Origin: Escallonia rubra
Taxonomy: Eukaryota > Streptophyta > Magnoliopsida > Escalloniales > Escalloniaceae
Length of the DNA: 64,000 bases
NCBI GenBank assembly: GCA_033065855.1
Contig: JAVXUO010001249.1
Coordinates: 62,001-126,000 of the forward strand
Reading direction: 5' to 3'
Positions 44,277 to 56,583 of the stretch are shown here, piece after piece (positions within the stretch are counted from its first letter, which is position 1; the number at the start of each line of letters is the position of its first letter). A model generated the notes under the pieces. It did no database searches. It saw nothing but the letters and a program-made list of their open reading frames with translations, and was not told the origin of the DNA. Made by a program: the position numbers and the translations under genes.

Positions 44277-45500
44277 ATTGGTAGAGCGGATGTTGACTCA
44301 AATTGCACATTCTCGTGATAGTTGCAACACATAATTCAATTGTAGACAGAAGGTTGCTTATAATTGCTGCAGAATGTTACCAACTGGAAAAGGAAGTGCA
44401 CGCTACCTGAGTTAAAAAGGCATAGAGTTCAGTGTATCTCTGTTTTCAGATAATTGGGAAGCATCGTCTTCGGCTAGACTTTTAGCAGAGGATAGCGCCA
44501 TCGCCCAAGCAATTATCGATGTTGTCATTAGTTGGCAAGAACACGTTCCGGTCTGTATGCACAGATTCGAACTCAAATTCGTACGATGTTTTTTCTCCCT
44601 CTGAATGAATCTAGAGAATTACAAGACTGTTTCCTAGGCTTTCTTTCAGAGCCCTGTCAACTCACTGAAAGCATGTTATAGTAATTAGCCCTTCATGTAC
44701 ACTGGTTAGAGATGTGTAAACATGTGATTTTCCTCTTCATTTGTTGATTGTAATGTTACTCCTTCATGACTAAATAAATATATATACACATTTGTAAATG
44801 TTTTTACCTCCTGGTTGCTTCTAAAATAAATTGCGTTTGAGATTAGCGAGTTCAATATTTTTATTTAGAGAGAGCAATGCCCAAAAATAAGGCATCGATT
44901 TTGAAAACAATGGATAGATATGCACTAACCCGCATAAAAAGGGAATTATATTAAATAAGAAGAATGCGAGACACGAATACAAGTATGCCAAAATTTGCCG
45001 TCCACTTTTTCAAATGGCGTAAGAGAAAAAATGTAGCGCTAATAACTCTTTAGCCGCAAAGTATATTTGCAAATACGGACCAAAACTTTAACAAGAATAG
45101 TGAAAACATTTATAACTACATTTGGGTTTGGGTGTCCCTTGGACATTGTTTGTTATTATGGATATTTTTTTTATTTTATGTAATACAGGTTCTCATCCTA
45201 CAAAACCTATGATTATCGAGAAAAAATTAAATCAGATAATTCATTTGTCAACATTTCGATCTGATTAATCGATAAAATCAATCACTTCTTGGAAAAGTGA
45301 AAAGGACACACCAAACGCGTGGTAACAAAGCAAAGAATCAGATTCCAGTTCCACCCCAAATTGTTCGTTCACTTGCGCTCCACACAAATTCCCAAATTTC
45401 ACGGAACTCCAATCAATTAGGAGTTTGACCATATTCCACAAACCAGGCGAAGGGTACGACCGCAAATATCTCAAAAGGAGGTGGTGAAGTCCATTACGAT
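44277..45500. other. Intergenic; no gene recognised
   Basis: A plus-strand open stretch after a ttttcag at 44,442-44,449 (NWEASSSARLLAEDSAIAQA …) could be an orphan exon, but nothing around it supports a gene. The last 300 bases are presumably the AdoMetDC promoter region. Confidence 0.45.
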
Positions 45501-45615
45501 AAGAATTACCCACGAGGCCTATATAGGCAGGGCCCTCCCCTACGGATTCGTTCCCACACACAAAAGAGGCTCTGCTAAGAATACTTTTGAGCGGTGCTGC
45601 TCTGCCCTCTCTCCC

Positions 45616-45622
45616 TATATAA
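45616..45622 (+). promoter_or_regulatory. TATA box candidate for the AdoMetDC gene
   Basis: tatataa lies in a pyrimidine-rich context (ctctctccctatataattgc), about 150 bases before the leader intron donor. A second TATA-like ctatatagg at about 45,519 is the alternative. The transcription start cannot be fixed from sequence. Confidence 0.5.
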
Positions 45623-45773
45623 TTGCTTCCTTGTTCCTCGAATTCGCATTGCTTTGTCGAAACTCCATATCTGAAGAAGAGGTAGGGTTACCATATTCGT
45701 TCTTCTGATCGTCTTGATCGATTGAAGCTGTGAAGAAAGCGATTTCTTTCCTGTATCAAGAACCTTCATAACT

Positions 45774-46561
45774 GTAAGTATCGTGTTTGCGATTTTTGCT
45801 CCAAGTTTATCTGTTTTTTGCGTTAATGCTTACATGAACATGTTGATGTGGTTAATGCATATTAGGAGTAGATTAGTTCGATGGTAATTAGGCGGATAAT
45901 TTATGAATGCATGAATGAAGTAAACTGGTTTATGATGTTTGTTCGTGTACATGTGAACGTACCATAAAACTTGATTTGTTTTTCCTTCTCGTTAGTTCTC
46001 CTTACTAATTGACCGGAGAGGTATAGCCTAATTCATGATTCACTTCTTGTTATTCGCAACCCGTGCTTAAAACAAAAAGTTTGCTGAGTTTTATGGGAAA
46101 CGTATACGATTCTATAATGCCAACTGTTTTTCCGGATTTCTAAGTTGCTATTGTATTCTTAAGGACAGGAAGATCATAGGAGTTTCAGGGGAATTTAATC
46201 TTGTTGTCATTTCTTGCTCTCTGTATGTGTTTCACCAAAGTCCAATCTTTTTTATCATACTATGGTAACATGTTTGATTATATACTAGTTATCATCCATG
46301 TATGTTTTCTGTTTGGCATTTACTATAGCATGGTCTCTCTTATTGTACGCTAGCTTTTCATTGCATTCCATTCGAAATTTTGATATGTTTGATCATTGAT
46401 GCTACTTAGGTTTATGCTAAGATGCCTTGTGTTGTAGTCTGATAAATGTTTTTAGCTTACCGTTAACATGGTGTGTTTTGTTGTCTGCTGGCTACTTTTT
46501 TACTGCATTTAATTAGTTTTACCATCACGATACATAACATTTTTGGCTCTTGTGCTGGCAG
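45774..46561 (+). other. Leader intron of the AdoMetDC gene
   Basis: Donor act|gtaagtat at 45,774 and acceptor gtgctggcag at 46,561, immediately upstream of the tiny uORF. A 5' leader intron is usual for plant AdoMetDC genes. A second short intron (gtagaattt at about 46,765 to ttccaacag at about 46,840) between small uORF and main ORF is possible. Confidence 0.7.
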
Positions 46562-46567
46562 GATTGA

Positions 46568-46576
46568 ATGTTCTAA
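46568..46576 (+). CDS. Tiny uORF of AdoMetDC
   Basis: ATG TTC TAA (two residues, M-F) overlaps the small uORF start by one base in the sequence ttctaatgg. The overlapping tiny/small pair is the conserved plant AdoMetDC arrangement. From published work on this family, the tiny uORF helps ribosomes bypass the repressive small uORF when polyamines are low. Confidence 0.9.
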   Translation: MF

Positions 46577-46728
46577 TGGAGTCAAAGGGTGGAAAGAAGA
46601 AGTCCAGTAGTAGTAAATCCTTTTACGAAGCTCCTCTAGGTTACAGCATTGAAGACATTCGACCGCACGGTGGAATCAAGAAGTTCAGATCTGCTGCTTA
46701 CTCCAACTGCGTGCGAAGGCCATCCTGA
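46576..46728 (+). CDS. Small uORF of AdoMetDC (50 aa, polyamine-responsive)
   Basis: The peptide begins MESKGGKKKSSSSKSFYEAP, continues with GYSIEDIRPHGGIKKF, and ends NCVRRPS. This is the highly conserved plant AdoMetDC small uORF peptide. In the family it stalls or limits ribosomes at high polyamine levels and so represses translation of the enzyme. Its stop is 128 bases before the main start codon. Its conservation, and the fact that it shares an exon with the tiny uORF, leave little doubt. Confidence 0.96.
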   Translation: MESKGGKKKSSSSKSFYEAPLGYSIEDIRPHGGIKKFRSAAYSNCVRRPS

Positions 46729-46856
46729 GATTTCCCAAGAATTGGAATAGCCATCTTAGAAAAGTGGTAGAATTTCAAGTTTTGCACCTGTCTTTATTCG
46801 TTCTCCTCTGCTCGTCTCTTTTTTCTCTTTCCAACAGCACTTTGTCTTAGGGCAAG

Positions 46857-47930
46857 ATGGCCTTGCCTGTATCTGCAATCGGTTTTGAGGGCTATGAAAA
46901 AAGGCTTGAGATTTCTTTTTCTGAGCCTGGCCTATTTGCTGACCCTGGGGGCAACGGCCTCCAGGCTCTGTCTAAAGATCAATTGGATACAATCCTGAAA
47001 CCAGCTGAATGCACCATAGTTTCTATGTTGTCAAATGATGAAGTCGACTCTTACGTTCTTTCGGAGTCCAGTCTCTTTGTATACCCCTATAAGATTATCA
47101 TCAAGACTTGCGGGACCACAAAATTGCTTCTCTCAATTCCACCCATACTGGAATTAGCTGGTAAACTTTCCCTCCCTGTGAGGTCTGTAAGGTATACTCG
47201 TGGAAGTTTCACATTTCCAGGGGCTCAGCCATTTCCTCATCGCAACTTCTCTGAAGAAGTGGCTGTCCTTGATAGCTACTTTGGCAAACTTGGCTCAGGC
47301 AGCAAGGCGTATGTGATGGGTGGCGTCGACAAATCACAGAAATGGCATGTTTACTCTGCTTCCGCTGAATCAGATAATCACTTGGACTCGGTTTATACTT
47401 TAGAGATGTGCATGACCGGTTTGGACAAGAAGGCGGCATCCGTCTTCTACAAGACACAATCTAGCTCTGCTGCTGTGATGACTGAAGACTCTGGGATCAT
47501 GAGGATTCTTCCAGATTCTGAGATATGTGACTTTGAGTTTGATCCTTGTGGTTACTCCATGAATGCTATTGAAGGGGGTGCAATTTCTACCATTCACGTG
47601 ACACCGGAAGATGGTTTCAGCTACGCGAGCTTTGAAACAGTGGGTTACGACTTTAAAGTCGTTAATTTGACCCACCTGCTCGAAAGGGTCTTGGCTTGCT
47701 TTCAACCGACTGAGTTTTCAGTAGCTTTGCATGCTGATGAGACTGTGAAGGATCTTGGTAATGATATTGCCTTGAAGGGTTATTGTTGTGAAGAAAGGAG
47801 CTATGAAGTGCTTGGCGAGGGAGGGTCGATCATGTACCGCAGCTTCACAATGGATGGTAGCTGTGGGTCTCCCAGGTCAATTTTGCAGTGCTGTTGGAGT
47901 GAGAGCGAGGATGAGGAAGTGAAGAAATAG
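46857..47930 (+). CDS. SAMDC: S-adenosylmethionine decarboxylase proenzyme
   Basis: An intronless 357-codon ORF. The enzyme converts S-adenosylmethionine to its decarboxylated form, the aminopropyl donor for spermidine and spermine synthesis; it acts in the cytosol. The self-cleavage site is [13 protein letters not shown], so Ser71 would become the pyruvoyl cofactor and the chains would be about 70 and 287 residues. The catalytic Glu11 and Glu14 ([10 protein letters not shown]) and Cys85 (IIKTCGTTK) match the human Glu8, Glu11 and Cys82. Length is typical for plants. Translation is expected to be controlled by the uORF pair at 46,568-46,728. Convergent with the RRP7-like gene. From memory the Arabidopsis counterpart At3g02470 follows the FTSHI3 and RabGAP loci, as here. 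Confidence 0.98.
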   Translation: MALPVSAIGFEGYEKRLEISFSEPGLFADPGGNGLQALSKDQLDTILKPAECTIVSMLSNDEVDSYVLSESSLFVYPYKIIIKTCGTTKLLLSIPPILELAGKLSLPVRSVRYTRGSFTFPGAQPFPHRNFSEEVAVLDSYFGKLGSGSKAYVMGGVDKSQKWHVYSASAESDNHLDSVYTLEMCMTGLDKKAASVFYKTQSSSAAVMTEDSGIMRILPDSEICDFEFDPCGYSMNAIEGGAISTIHVTPEDGFSYASFETVGYDFKVVNLTHLLERVLACFQPTEFSVALHADETVKDLGNDIALKGYCCEERSYEVLGEGGSIMYRSFTMDGSCGSPRSILQCCWSESEDEEVKK

Positions 47931-48794
47931 CTCTGGAGCCGATTTTCTTGGTTTCCGAGTTGTACTTGTTTGCTGAGAATTAAGTGTGTGGTATCGTTTG
48001 AGTCGGGGCATGAGTATGGTTTTTGTTGCCTCCGTAAGTCTACTATTTCTTGTTTGCGAGTATGATTTGGATTCGTCTGCTGTGGATTAATAAGATGAGA
48101 GTTACTTTTGTAGCATTTTACTGGCCATTTCTCAATCCAGGTTTGTTGGAAAATTTTCAGGTGTTATGTATTTGTTTGTTTGTTGGTTTACTACAAAGCC
48201 AAAATAAATTACCCTTTTTCTCTTACACCAAGGGGAGAATCTAAGAGGGCAAGGAGCTTGTTCGGTAACTACGGCCAAACCATGAGCTGGTGCTACGTTA
48301 TAACTCTAGACTTGGCACAATGTTTTTGGTGCGTTCTCCATATGGGATAGGGCTGAGTTTGACCTGTATGTTTCACTCTTTATTTCACCAGATTAGCCCG
48401 GTAGTCGAGTAAAAATGCACTATTCCGGACCATTGTACCAAAGCCAGGCTGATGTTATAGAACCACTTGAATCTAGATTGACTCCATATATCGCCTCTCT
48501 TTGTTGTGATAATTGAATCTAGATTGACTTCATATTTAGTGGTGTTGCACTGATGAAAACAACTCAAACTACGGTGTAAAAGAACTCGTTGATCTTCGTT
48601 GTTCACCTGAACGTACATTTACATGTCACAAAAATTACTGCAGCTAACTCACTTCTGGTCTCTTCATCTCCTCGATAATTGAAAGAAGAAAAGAAACCAA
48701 CCAAAAAAAAAACCGCAACTGATGACTATTTAAAGAGCTTAATTCCTGATGTAAATCAGCCTACGAGAATGTTTTTGAATATCCTTTGCAGCAT
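47931..48794. other. AdoMetDC 3' region and convergent spacer
   Basis: Probable 3' untranslated region up to about 48,240, then spacer. ttgaatctagattgact occurs twice, at about 48,467 and 48,514. No gene was seen. Confidence 0.55.
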
Positions 48795-51700
48795 TTAGCA
48801 GGGTCGAAACTTCCTTGCAGCTCTCAGCTGCTGTATCCGTTGTTTATCCTGCTCGAATTTACTCTGCAACGTCATAATTTCTGCCAAGGAAATAGAGAGA
48901 CGACGGGTAAAATAACAGCAAAATAAACGTAGGAAACAAGATCACCTAAGCATCAAGTGGCATAAGAAAGGAATGTAACACCTGCCTTTGTCAAGGGCTA
49001 CAATTTCACAGCATAATGCAACATGAGAAACATGTAGAACGTCTAATTGTATCATACTTTCTATGTCCAAAGCAATGGTAGGCTGCTAAGAAACTACTCC
49101 TATTATACTGCAGTTCAACAAATCTGTACTTAACAAACTAATGCAAATTTCCACCCAAAAAAAAAAAAAAAGCAAGAAAAAACCCACATTGGAAAGGTCA
49201 AAAACAAAGAAGGAAGCCCAAACCAGCCTGGGTTAATAAGAATTACTAATGCACAAAAATCCATGTCCAAACTGGCGTGCACCAAAACCTTTGGGATGGC
49301 AACAGATATCTCAACTTAAAAGCTGTAATTAATACTGTAAAAAGATGGAATTCGATATGTTTCTGAAGGACCAATAGTAAAGAAATGGGCTAACAAATTG
49401 GAACCTCCAAATGTATTATGTCTTTTACTTGCTAGTTGATATACTAAAGCAAGACTAAGCGAAAGACTATAGTATTGACCCTTGTTCTAGCTCTGCCAAA
49501 CCCACATCATCACAAAGAAGACAAGCATCAAGTGCACCAAAACCCAAAGGAAACTTTCTGATTCTCCTCCCATGTTTCGGTATGACAACCAAAGTGCCTT
49601 GTTTCTTGTAAATAACATTAACATAGCAGTTCCTTATAAGTCAATCCGCTAAAAAAGGTTCAGCATTAAAAGTTTAAAACCCACATACCACAAAGAAACT
49701 AAATTTCAAGTGTATATAGATGAATTATTCAAGTTATGAATGGAACCTAGTTTCATTAGTTTTACCATATGTCCTAGCATATTTCAGAAAAAGTAACATG
49801 CAACAATAACCGCTAATGAAAAATTACATACCATTCCTTTTGGCCTCCCTTTTCTGGAAGCGGTAGAAATCTAGCCCGACTTCCTTACTTTTCTTTTTGT
49901 CCATCTTATCCATAACGGCTGCCTGGGCAACAGAACCCACAACAATTCCACTTTCAGTATCTGTTGTCTTTTTCCTGCCCTTGTTATGTACAACAACAGT
50001 CCATCCTCCTTCTGCAGCACGAGCTTCTCTTTCTTTTCTTGCCTGTATGTGAAAGTTGAATAAGACAAGAAATTGCAACTCTATCAAAGTAAATAGGACC
50101 ACTGGACGCCTTAAAAAAGATTTCCAATGATGAGTACATGATGATTAATCAGCTTCTGCTCAATAAACGAGTTATATTTTCGTGTGAAATAAAGATTATA
50201 GAACTGCCACACAAGATGCACTTCCACCATTATGAGTTGAGCTTTCAATTACTAGTGTACAATTACACCTTATGTGGAGAACTATAATGGTTGTGTTAGA
50301 CATGTTATGTGTTTATGCCGCATATTTTAAAGGGTGGTAGGCTTCTCCAAAAGCCGAATTAGAAGGTAAGATGTATGGAACCTTGCTACATTTTTCGCAC
50401 AAGGGAAAAAACCATTTACACACAAAAACATTCAGCTGCATAAGCACTGAAGGCCTCTACTCGCCAGAACTGTATTGGATGCACATTCATGTAATCACCA
50501 AATGAAGCATCATGGAGTAAAGAGGTAATATACCTGCTCCTCTTGGGCATCATGAGCAGTTATGAAGTCATCAATCCTCTGTTGCAATACCTTCACTCCT
50601 GGTCTCCTCTGATGGTATTCAGTAATCCATTCTGGAACCAACAAGAAAACTCAGTAAGCCACACCAGAAGGAAAAACCCATTCAGAAAGAAGAGCATATG
50701 GACATCATATTCGCCAGGAAAACAAAGTTTCTACAGTGTCACTTAAAAACATCGGTTCAGTAAAGAACAAAGAGGCTTAAACGAGGTTCTACACCTTAGC
50801 AAGAATCAATGACTGGACGATATTAGATGGAGAAAGTTATCAGCATGGAAATTTTGGAACTCGTATATCAATTTTCTACGAAAAGGCTAAAGTTTCAAAG
50901 AGTTGTTGGCCTTCTAATGCATTTAACTAAGACAGATAAAGCCATATTGAACCAAAATCATACTTTTCATTCCTCTAGAGCAGTCCTCGTCCCCTGAAGA
51001 TATCTGATAAACTTCATCTTCTTCTAAACCTCCTCCTTTTTCCACTGATCCTTCATCATTCCATGATAATACAAGCTCTTTCTTCATTTTACGAGCTTTC
51101 TTTGACTTACCTGCAAGACCATATAGTCCACATGATCCTACCACGTATAATAGGTAGTATTTAATACAAAATAGTTAATAATGTTTCTGCAAGAAGATTA
51201 ATATTTTCTTTACGGGTATTGACGTTTGTTTCACCATCAGCTCCGAATTGTCCTTTGGATCCTTGACTCGTAGATTGGATAACCTCCACATTTTCATCAC
51301 CTGGGGGGAAAAATAGATCTACTTTACTTTTGAACACTAGTGAAACAAAAGCATGACCCATACTTGAATAGCATAACAAAAATACACCAAGTTAACACCT
51401 CGAGTAAGACTAAAGAGGCTAGTATATCTCCTAATACAGGAAACAGCATATAATTCTGTCAAAATTACCCTCTTGAACTGAAATAACCGATTATACAAAA
51501 ATATACAAACTTTGTTTTCATAAGCCAAGGTACGAACGGTTACAGAGGTAGAATTTACAAAGGAAGTCAATAGCAAGTATAAAATCCAGTATCATAGTAA
51601 GTATGCCTCTAATAGTGAGCAAAACCTTCACAAAATTAAAACAGCTTCTAAGTTTTAGGAAATAGAAAACGCCGTTATCTGCCGGAAAAGAAAATGGTAC

Positions 51701-53949
51701 AACAAGAAAGTTATATACTCCGACATACGCAAAAGAGAGAGTTCTATCATCAGGTCAGATTCATCTAAAACTAATAACCAAATGGCAAATTTTCCTTGCC
51801 AATTTAAAAGCAACAGGAATGAAAAAACAACAAGATAACGGAAGTTTGGGTTGTTCAATTAACAGTAAGTTTTAGTTAGATCCCTGAAGAAGAGTTGCAG
51901 TTCGCAAGCAACGTTTGTAGATGATAAGAAGCTAGGATAAATCATCCCTGCTAGTTACAAAGCACGCAATAAAACAATGTAACATCTGCAATTCTGCATT
52001 CATTGCTTCTTTTGGTGCCAAGCCTGCTCAAAGGAAAAATTTTGTTAGATGACCCTGTCAAAGATGTGATTTCTCTGAAACTTGGACACAATCAATTCTT
52101 GGCTCTAGGAATAGGGAAAATAGCTACATGATCTTTTTTAGGATTCAGCATGCCCAATGAACTCTTGGACCAACGGAGAAAGGAAGATAGTAATATAGGA
52201 AAGGGCAAGAAATAGATCTATTTATAAGGAGCTAGGTTGGCTTCTGCCTCGTAAAAGTTTCAAAGTGAATACCGTTCTGTTGGTAGGAGCCATCTTCAAT
52301 CTCATTCTTGAGCTCATCAACATTGTCAGTCGCAGCTTTCTTTACCTTCTCACTTTTTCTTTTCTTTTTCCTTGATTTGCTGCTTTCTTTTCCTTCTGCT
52401 TCATTTGCATCATTTTGTTCATCAAGGTCATCTCCCATTCCTACTTCAATTATCTTGTCATTTTTCATGTTCTTACTCCTCAAGATTTTCTTCTTTTTCT
52501 TTTCTCCAACTGACTTATCTGCAGAAAGCCACAACATCCTACTTACATGAAAAGGTAAACCCAACAAAAGAATATAAACTACAAATACAGTGCCTTAAAA
52601 TTGGTTTCACCTTCAATGATGAACTGACTAATTTGCTCGGTACCATAACTATCCCCGGTTCTTCCCTTCTTTCTTGAAGAACTCTTTTCCTTTTTCAGCT
52701 TATACAAGTTTTTGTCTGGGAACAAAGAGGTGGGTATTACAATCCTTAATCCTTAGAGTGAAATAATCAAAGAAGAATTACACCAACAAATATTAATTAA
52801 GTGCATGAAAATTATGATGCAGTTCATCTTAAACCTTCCACAATATGTCGTGTGGTTAGAATGGCCTCAGTCAACTGTCCGGGACTCTTAATGTGATTGT
52901 TTATGCATTTAACTTATGTTGCTTTCTTAGAAGGTACAAGGTCCATTCCTTCTGTTTAACCAAATTTTAAACCACATAACACTAACGATAGGGTTTAAAC
53001 TGCTTAACTCTATAAAAATCAAATAGACTTTCAAACACACAAATACAATCATAGTGGCATGGCATACCCAAAACTCCAAATATTTCAGTAGTTAGTATTT
53101 TTGGAATGTTCAACCAAAATGATCACTTGCGCACACCTATGGCTCGCCATATATTTGGTAAGCCCGTGACTATATCATATCTTCTATACTATGTGTTCAT
53201 TCCCTCTTCAAATCCAATATTGTCATTTTGTACTTTGTAGACATTTTTCATCTGGGCCTGCCTCAGCCTCTGATACATTTGGTTATACATCCTGATTAAT
53301 CACCAAAACATGAGACAAAACAGATAGAATATCACAGTATTGCTAAATTGGATAAATACCACAGCACATTCAAAGCCTGCCCTTGAGTTATATACTCCCT
53401 ATAGCATATCTTCTATGCCATGAATATACTAATTCTAGAAACATATTACACGTGAGGTATATAATTATAACATCAGATATCAATAAAAAAGGAGACACAA
53501 AACTTTAAAAGGGCTACATCTTTGTTAATTCATTGATAACCAAAATTACAAAGCACAGGTGTAAGAGATAGATAAGAAACTAACTTAAATAAGATAGAAA
53601 CATGACGGACCAATCTTGGATAAAGAATATCTTATAACTTTAAGCTCTTTATCTAGTACCAATTATGCAACATACAAGCAATTAGAAACACATGCACCAA
53701 ATGTTTGAAGAAACGTCTGAATACAAAAAATGTATGATAAAGACTAGAATAGCGACTGGCTGTCAAAAGGGAAGAAGGAAAAGAATGAGTTGAAGTAAAT
53801 ATACCAGTTTCAGAAAGATTGACAATTTTCGTCTCAATGTGTTCGTCTATCTTCTTCTTTTCTTTTTTCAACTTCTTCATGCCTTCTTTCTTGAATCTAT
53901 CAGGTCTACCTTTAAGCTTCAGCTTATTCTGCGAACCCTCTGCTCCCAT
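48795..53949 (-). CDS. RRP7: RRP7-like ribosomal RNA processing protein, 8 exons
   Basis: Exons (minus): 53,949-53,805, 52,715-52,611, 52,518-52,273, 51,300-51,214, 51,110-50,964, 50,631-50,534, 50,042-49,832 and 48,880-48,795. All junctions are GT-AG and in phase, giving 374 aa. The C-terminal third is an Rrp7 domain: KWITEYHQRRPGVKVLQQRI, GGWTVVVHNKGRKKT, LDFYRFQKREAKRN and the end FEQDKQRIQQLRAARKFRP. In yeast Rrp7 acts in the nucleolus in assembly of the small ribosomal subunit (UTP-C/CURI complexes). The N-terminal 200 residues are lysine- and acid-rich low complexity with likely nuclear signals (KKLKKEKKK, RKKKRK). The RRM-like domain of fungal Rrp7 is not seen. It resembles Arabidopsis At5g38720 (from memory). 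Exon boundaries are predicted from splice signals and frame. Confidence 0.88.
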
Positions 53950-54415
53950 CTCTCTGTGTGCGTGTGCAATAGAAACGCGGGTGGCGTTAGGGCAGCCCGG
54001 TTCTTTCTGGTTCCAACTTTATTCTTCACACTGCATACAAGGGTTTTGTTGATCATTTATTCTTTACACTTTGTTACCACTAAAATTTTAGAGTGAAACT
54101 AAACTTGCACTTTCTTTGTTTGTCACCAAAAATAGGGGAAATGACAAATGAGTCTTCATGTATTTTGGATTTGCGGGTCAACTCCGAATGTTAATTCTAA
54201 CAATTGATCCTTACTTATTAATTTGGTGCAATTTAGGACAATTGGTTGATTTTAGACAAAATTGGCATGTAAAAAAAACACAAATGTCCCTCCTATTTCT
54301 AATTCCTTTACCTTCTCTCCTTAATCCTTCATCACCAACTCAAGCACCACCACAACCATTCCCAACTCAAGAACAACCACTGCCGCCTCCATCATACCCA
54401 CATTACTTGAATTGC
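53950..54415. other. Spacer upstream of RRP7-like gene
   Basis: Contains the RRP7-like leader and promoter. From about 54,130 it becomes ordinary repeat-like DNA with a CA-rich run (ccaccacaaccattcccaac) in which the LTR element sits. Confidence 0.5.
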
Positions 54416-56583
54416 TGTCACGCCCCGAAAACGGAAGCCGTGACTGTAATCAAAGTTCCTGAAAATACCACTATAACTCTGGTGACAGCAATATTGACAG
54501 AGCAACTAATCCTTTAAAAACAAAATATCTCCAAAACAATAACCTTCTAATATAATCCTTCCACTTAATATTCCCTTACAAAACAAATTTACTAAACGCA
54601 GCGGCTGACCAAATCACATAAAATCAATTCTATCAAATTACCACATTCGGGTAAAGTTCTCAAAACAAACTGCAATCTAACTAACTACAAAGGACTCTGA
54701 AAACTCCAACGCTGTCACACGGATCCTTAGTCACTTTCATGACCTGTGGCAAGGGGCAAGGCAGAGTGAAAGGGTGAGTTCAAATAGCTCGGTAAGGCAC
54801 AAAAACGACAAGATATCAAAGCAAAAACTAACGAATCAAAAGACAATACTTGATGGAAATTGGCAAACCAAATTCTTATATCAACTACCAAAACAAAAGT
54901 GATTAAGCATTAACCCTAAACATATATATAATATGTCGGGAATGCTACACAACAAAAATATACGATGACTATGTTGGTCATAAGACCCAAACGTACAAAC
55001 ATCAAAAGTGTGCTACCGGTAGAGTGCTAGGCGTCCACTAATCGTCAGCATAAACAAACGTGTGTCCAAAGGACCCTCTCAACTTAAGAGTTGTTCAAAC
55101 ATAGTCAACATAAATTTCAAATCAACGCCCACAAATGTACGGATTCAATATATGTCAAGAGCGAGTGGATTACTTTGATGGGTAAGCGATACCTTAAAAT
55201 GTATAGCAATTTTATCCAAAAGGAAATGACAGAAGAGAGGACGCGAAATCAACATGACCCGTGAACAAGTCCCCCAAAGACTTTTCCTAGACGACCATGT
55301 CATTGATGTATACTTTAGAAATCAGCTGATCATCTAAGTCATATGAAATGAAGAAGAATCAAGCAATAAATTACAGCTGGTAAAGTCCAAGTGATACGAA
55401 ATGAAAAAGACACAGAAGTAGACTACCAAATGAAGGACACATCAATAGTCTACCAGCTGAAAAAGGACAGGGCAATAGTTCACAAGCTGAACAAGAACAA
55501 AGCAATAGTCTTTAAGCTGGAAAATGACAGAACAATGGTCTGCAAGCTGGAAAAGAAAAACAGAGCCATGTACTACCCTTTAACAAACAAAGCTCTCCAA
55601 GATTTCAAAGGAATCAAAATATGGTTTTGAACCAAAAGCACCTGTATCAACAGAATTAAGGCACCACGGAATTGTTGTAAAAATAGCATGAGCTGGGCAA
55701 TGAGTAACAATAAAGAAGACCCACCCAAACTCATACCTAATTGGATATGTCACTAAGGAAATCTTTTGGAAAATCCACTAACCATCTAAACATGAATCCA
55801 CCAGATTAGTGCATGAACAAGGTGCTTAGAATATAGAGAAAGAAAAGCCAAAGAAATGAACACTAGTCTCCATTTGTGTGAATATCAAATGCTTTATGCA
55901 GTGAGGCTCGTGAAATAGAAAAAAAAAACAGAAATTAAAAGGAAGGCCCATCAACAATCTACATCCCTGAATAGGAAAGCATTAACATGTTATTGGGTGA
56001 GTTTCGCAAATGAATTTTACTACTCCACAATGGAGCAAACTGCCAGCCATCAAATTCTCAAGATTAATAATTAGAAAATGCGTAGAAAGGCATATGGACG
56101 AACACAGCACTGTGAACAAAAGTTTGAAGTATTCGACAATCATGGCACCGTGAGTTATACGGGAATCATGGCAGATGCAAAAACTGTTCAAAAAGGGAAA
56201 TCAAAACCCTTGCCACAGCAACGAGAGACAAAATCCCTTACCTTATACAAGCAAATCGGCAGAAGTTCAATCCTCCCAAGCTACGCTACACGATTGACGC
56301 TGAAATTCTCCCAAGGAACAAACAATTTAGGGCTGAAAATGGAGAAGAGAGTGGGAGGGGCGGCTACCAGGGGAGAAAAAGGAAGGCTGGAAGAGAAGAA
56401 AACTATTTATATCAAAGTCCTAATTGACAAATTACGTAAACCCCCTGAACGTTATCCACTTATTCAAAATGCACCAAACCTTTTCTAATATTACGAAAAG
56501 GCCACAACTTAATTATTTAGTTATTTAGTTTATTTATTTATTTTAAAGTATAACATATCATAAATAAATATTGGGGTATTACA
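54416..56583. mobile_element. Solo LTR (about 2.17 kb) with 5-bp target duplication
   Basis: It starts tgtcacgcccc and ends ggggtattaca, the TG…CA type ends of a plant LTR, and is flanked by attgc on both sides (54,411-54,415 and 56,584-56,588). No primer-binding site, gag-pol or second LTR is present, so a solo LTR left by LTR-LTR recombination fits best. A terminal-repeat derivative cannot be excluded. A four-copy 30-bp minisatellite lies inside at 55,443-55,562. Confidence 0.82.
55443..55562 (+). repeat. 30-bp minisatellite, four copies, inside the LTR
   Basis: caatagtc-type starts recur at 55,443, 55,473, 55,503 and 55,533, each followed by an aagctgg/cagctga motif. The period of 30 keeps one frame open (…KLEND…, …KLNKN…), which makes a repetitive lysine-rich ORF that I do not call a gene. 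Confidence 0.88.

Noticed and set aside
55391..55630. Lysine-rich repetitive ORF
   Set aside because: Produced by a 30-bp minisatellite inside the solo LTR; no start context and no family match.
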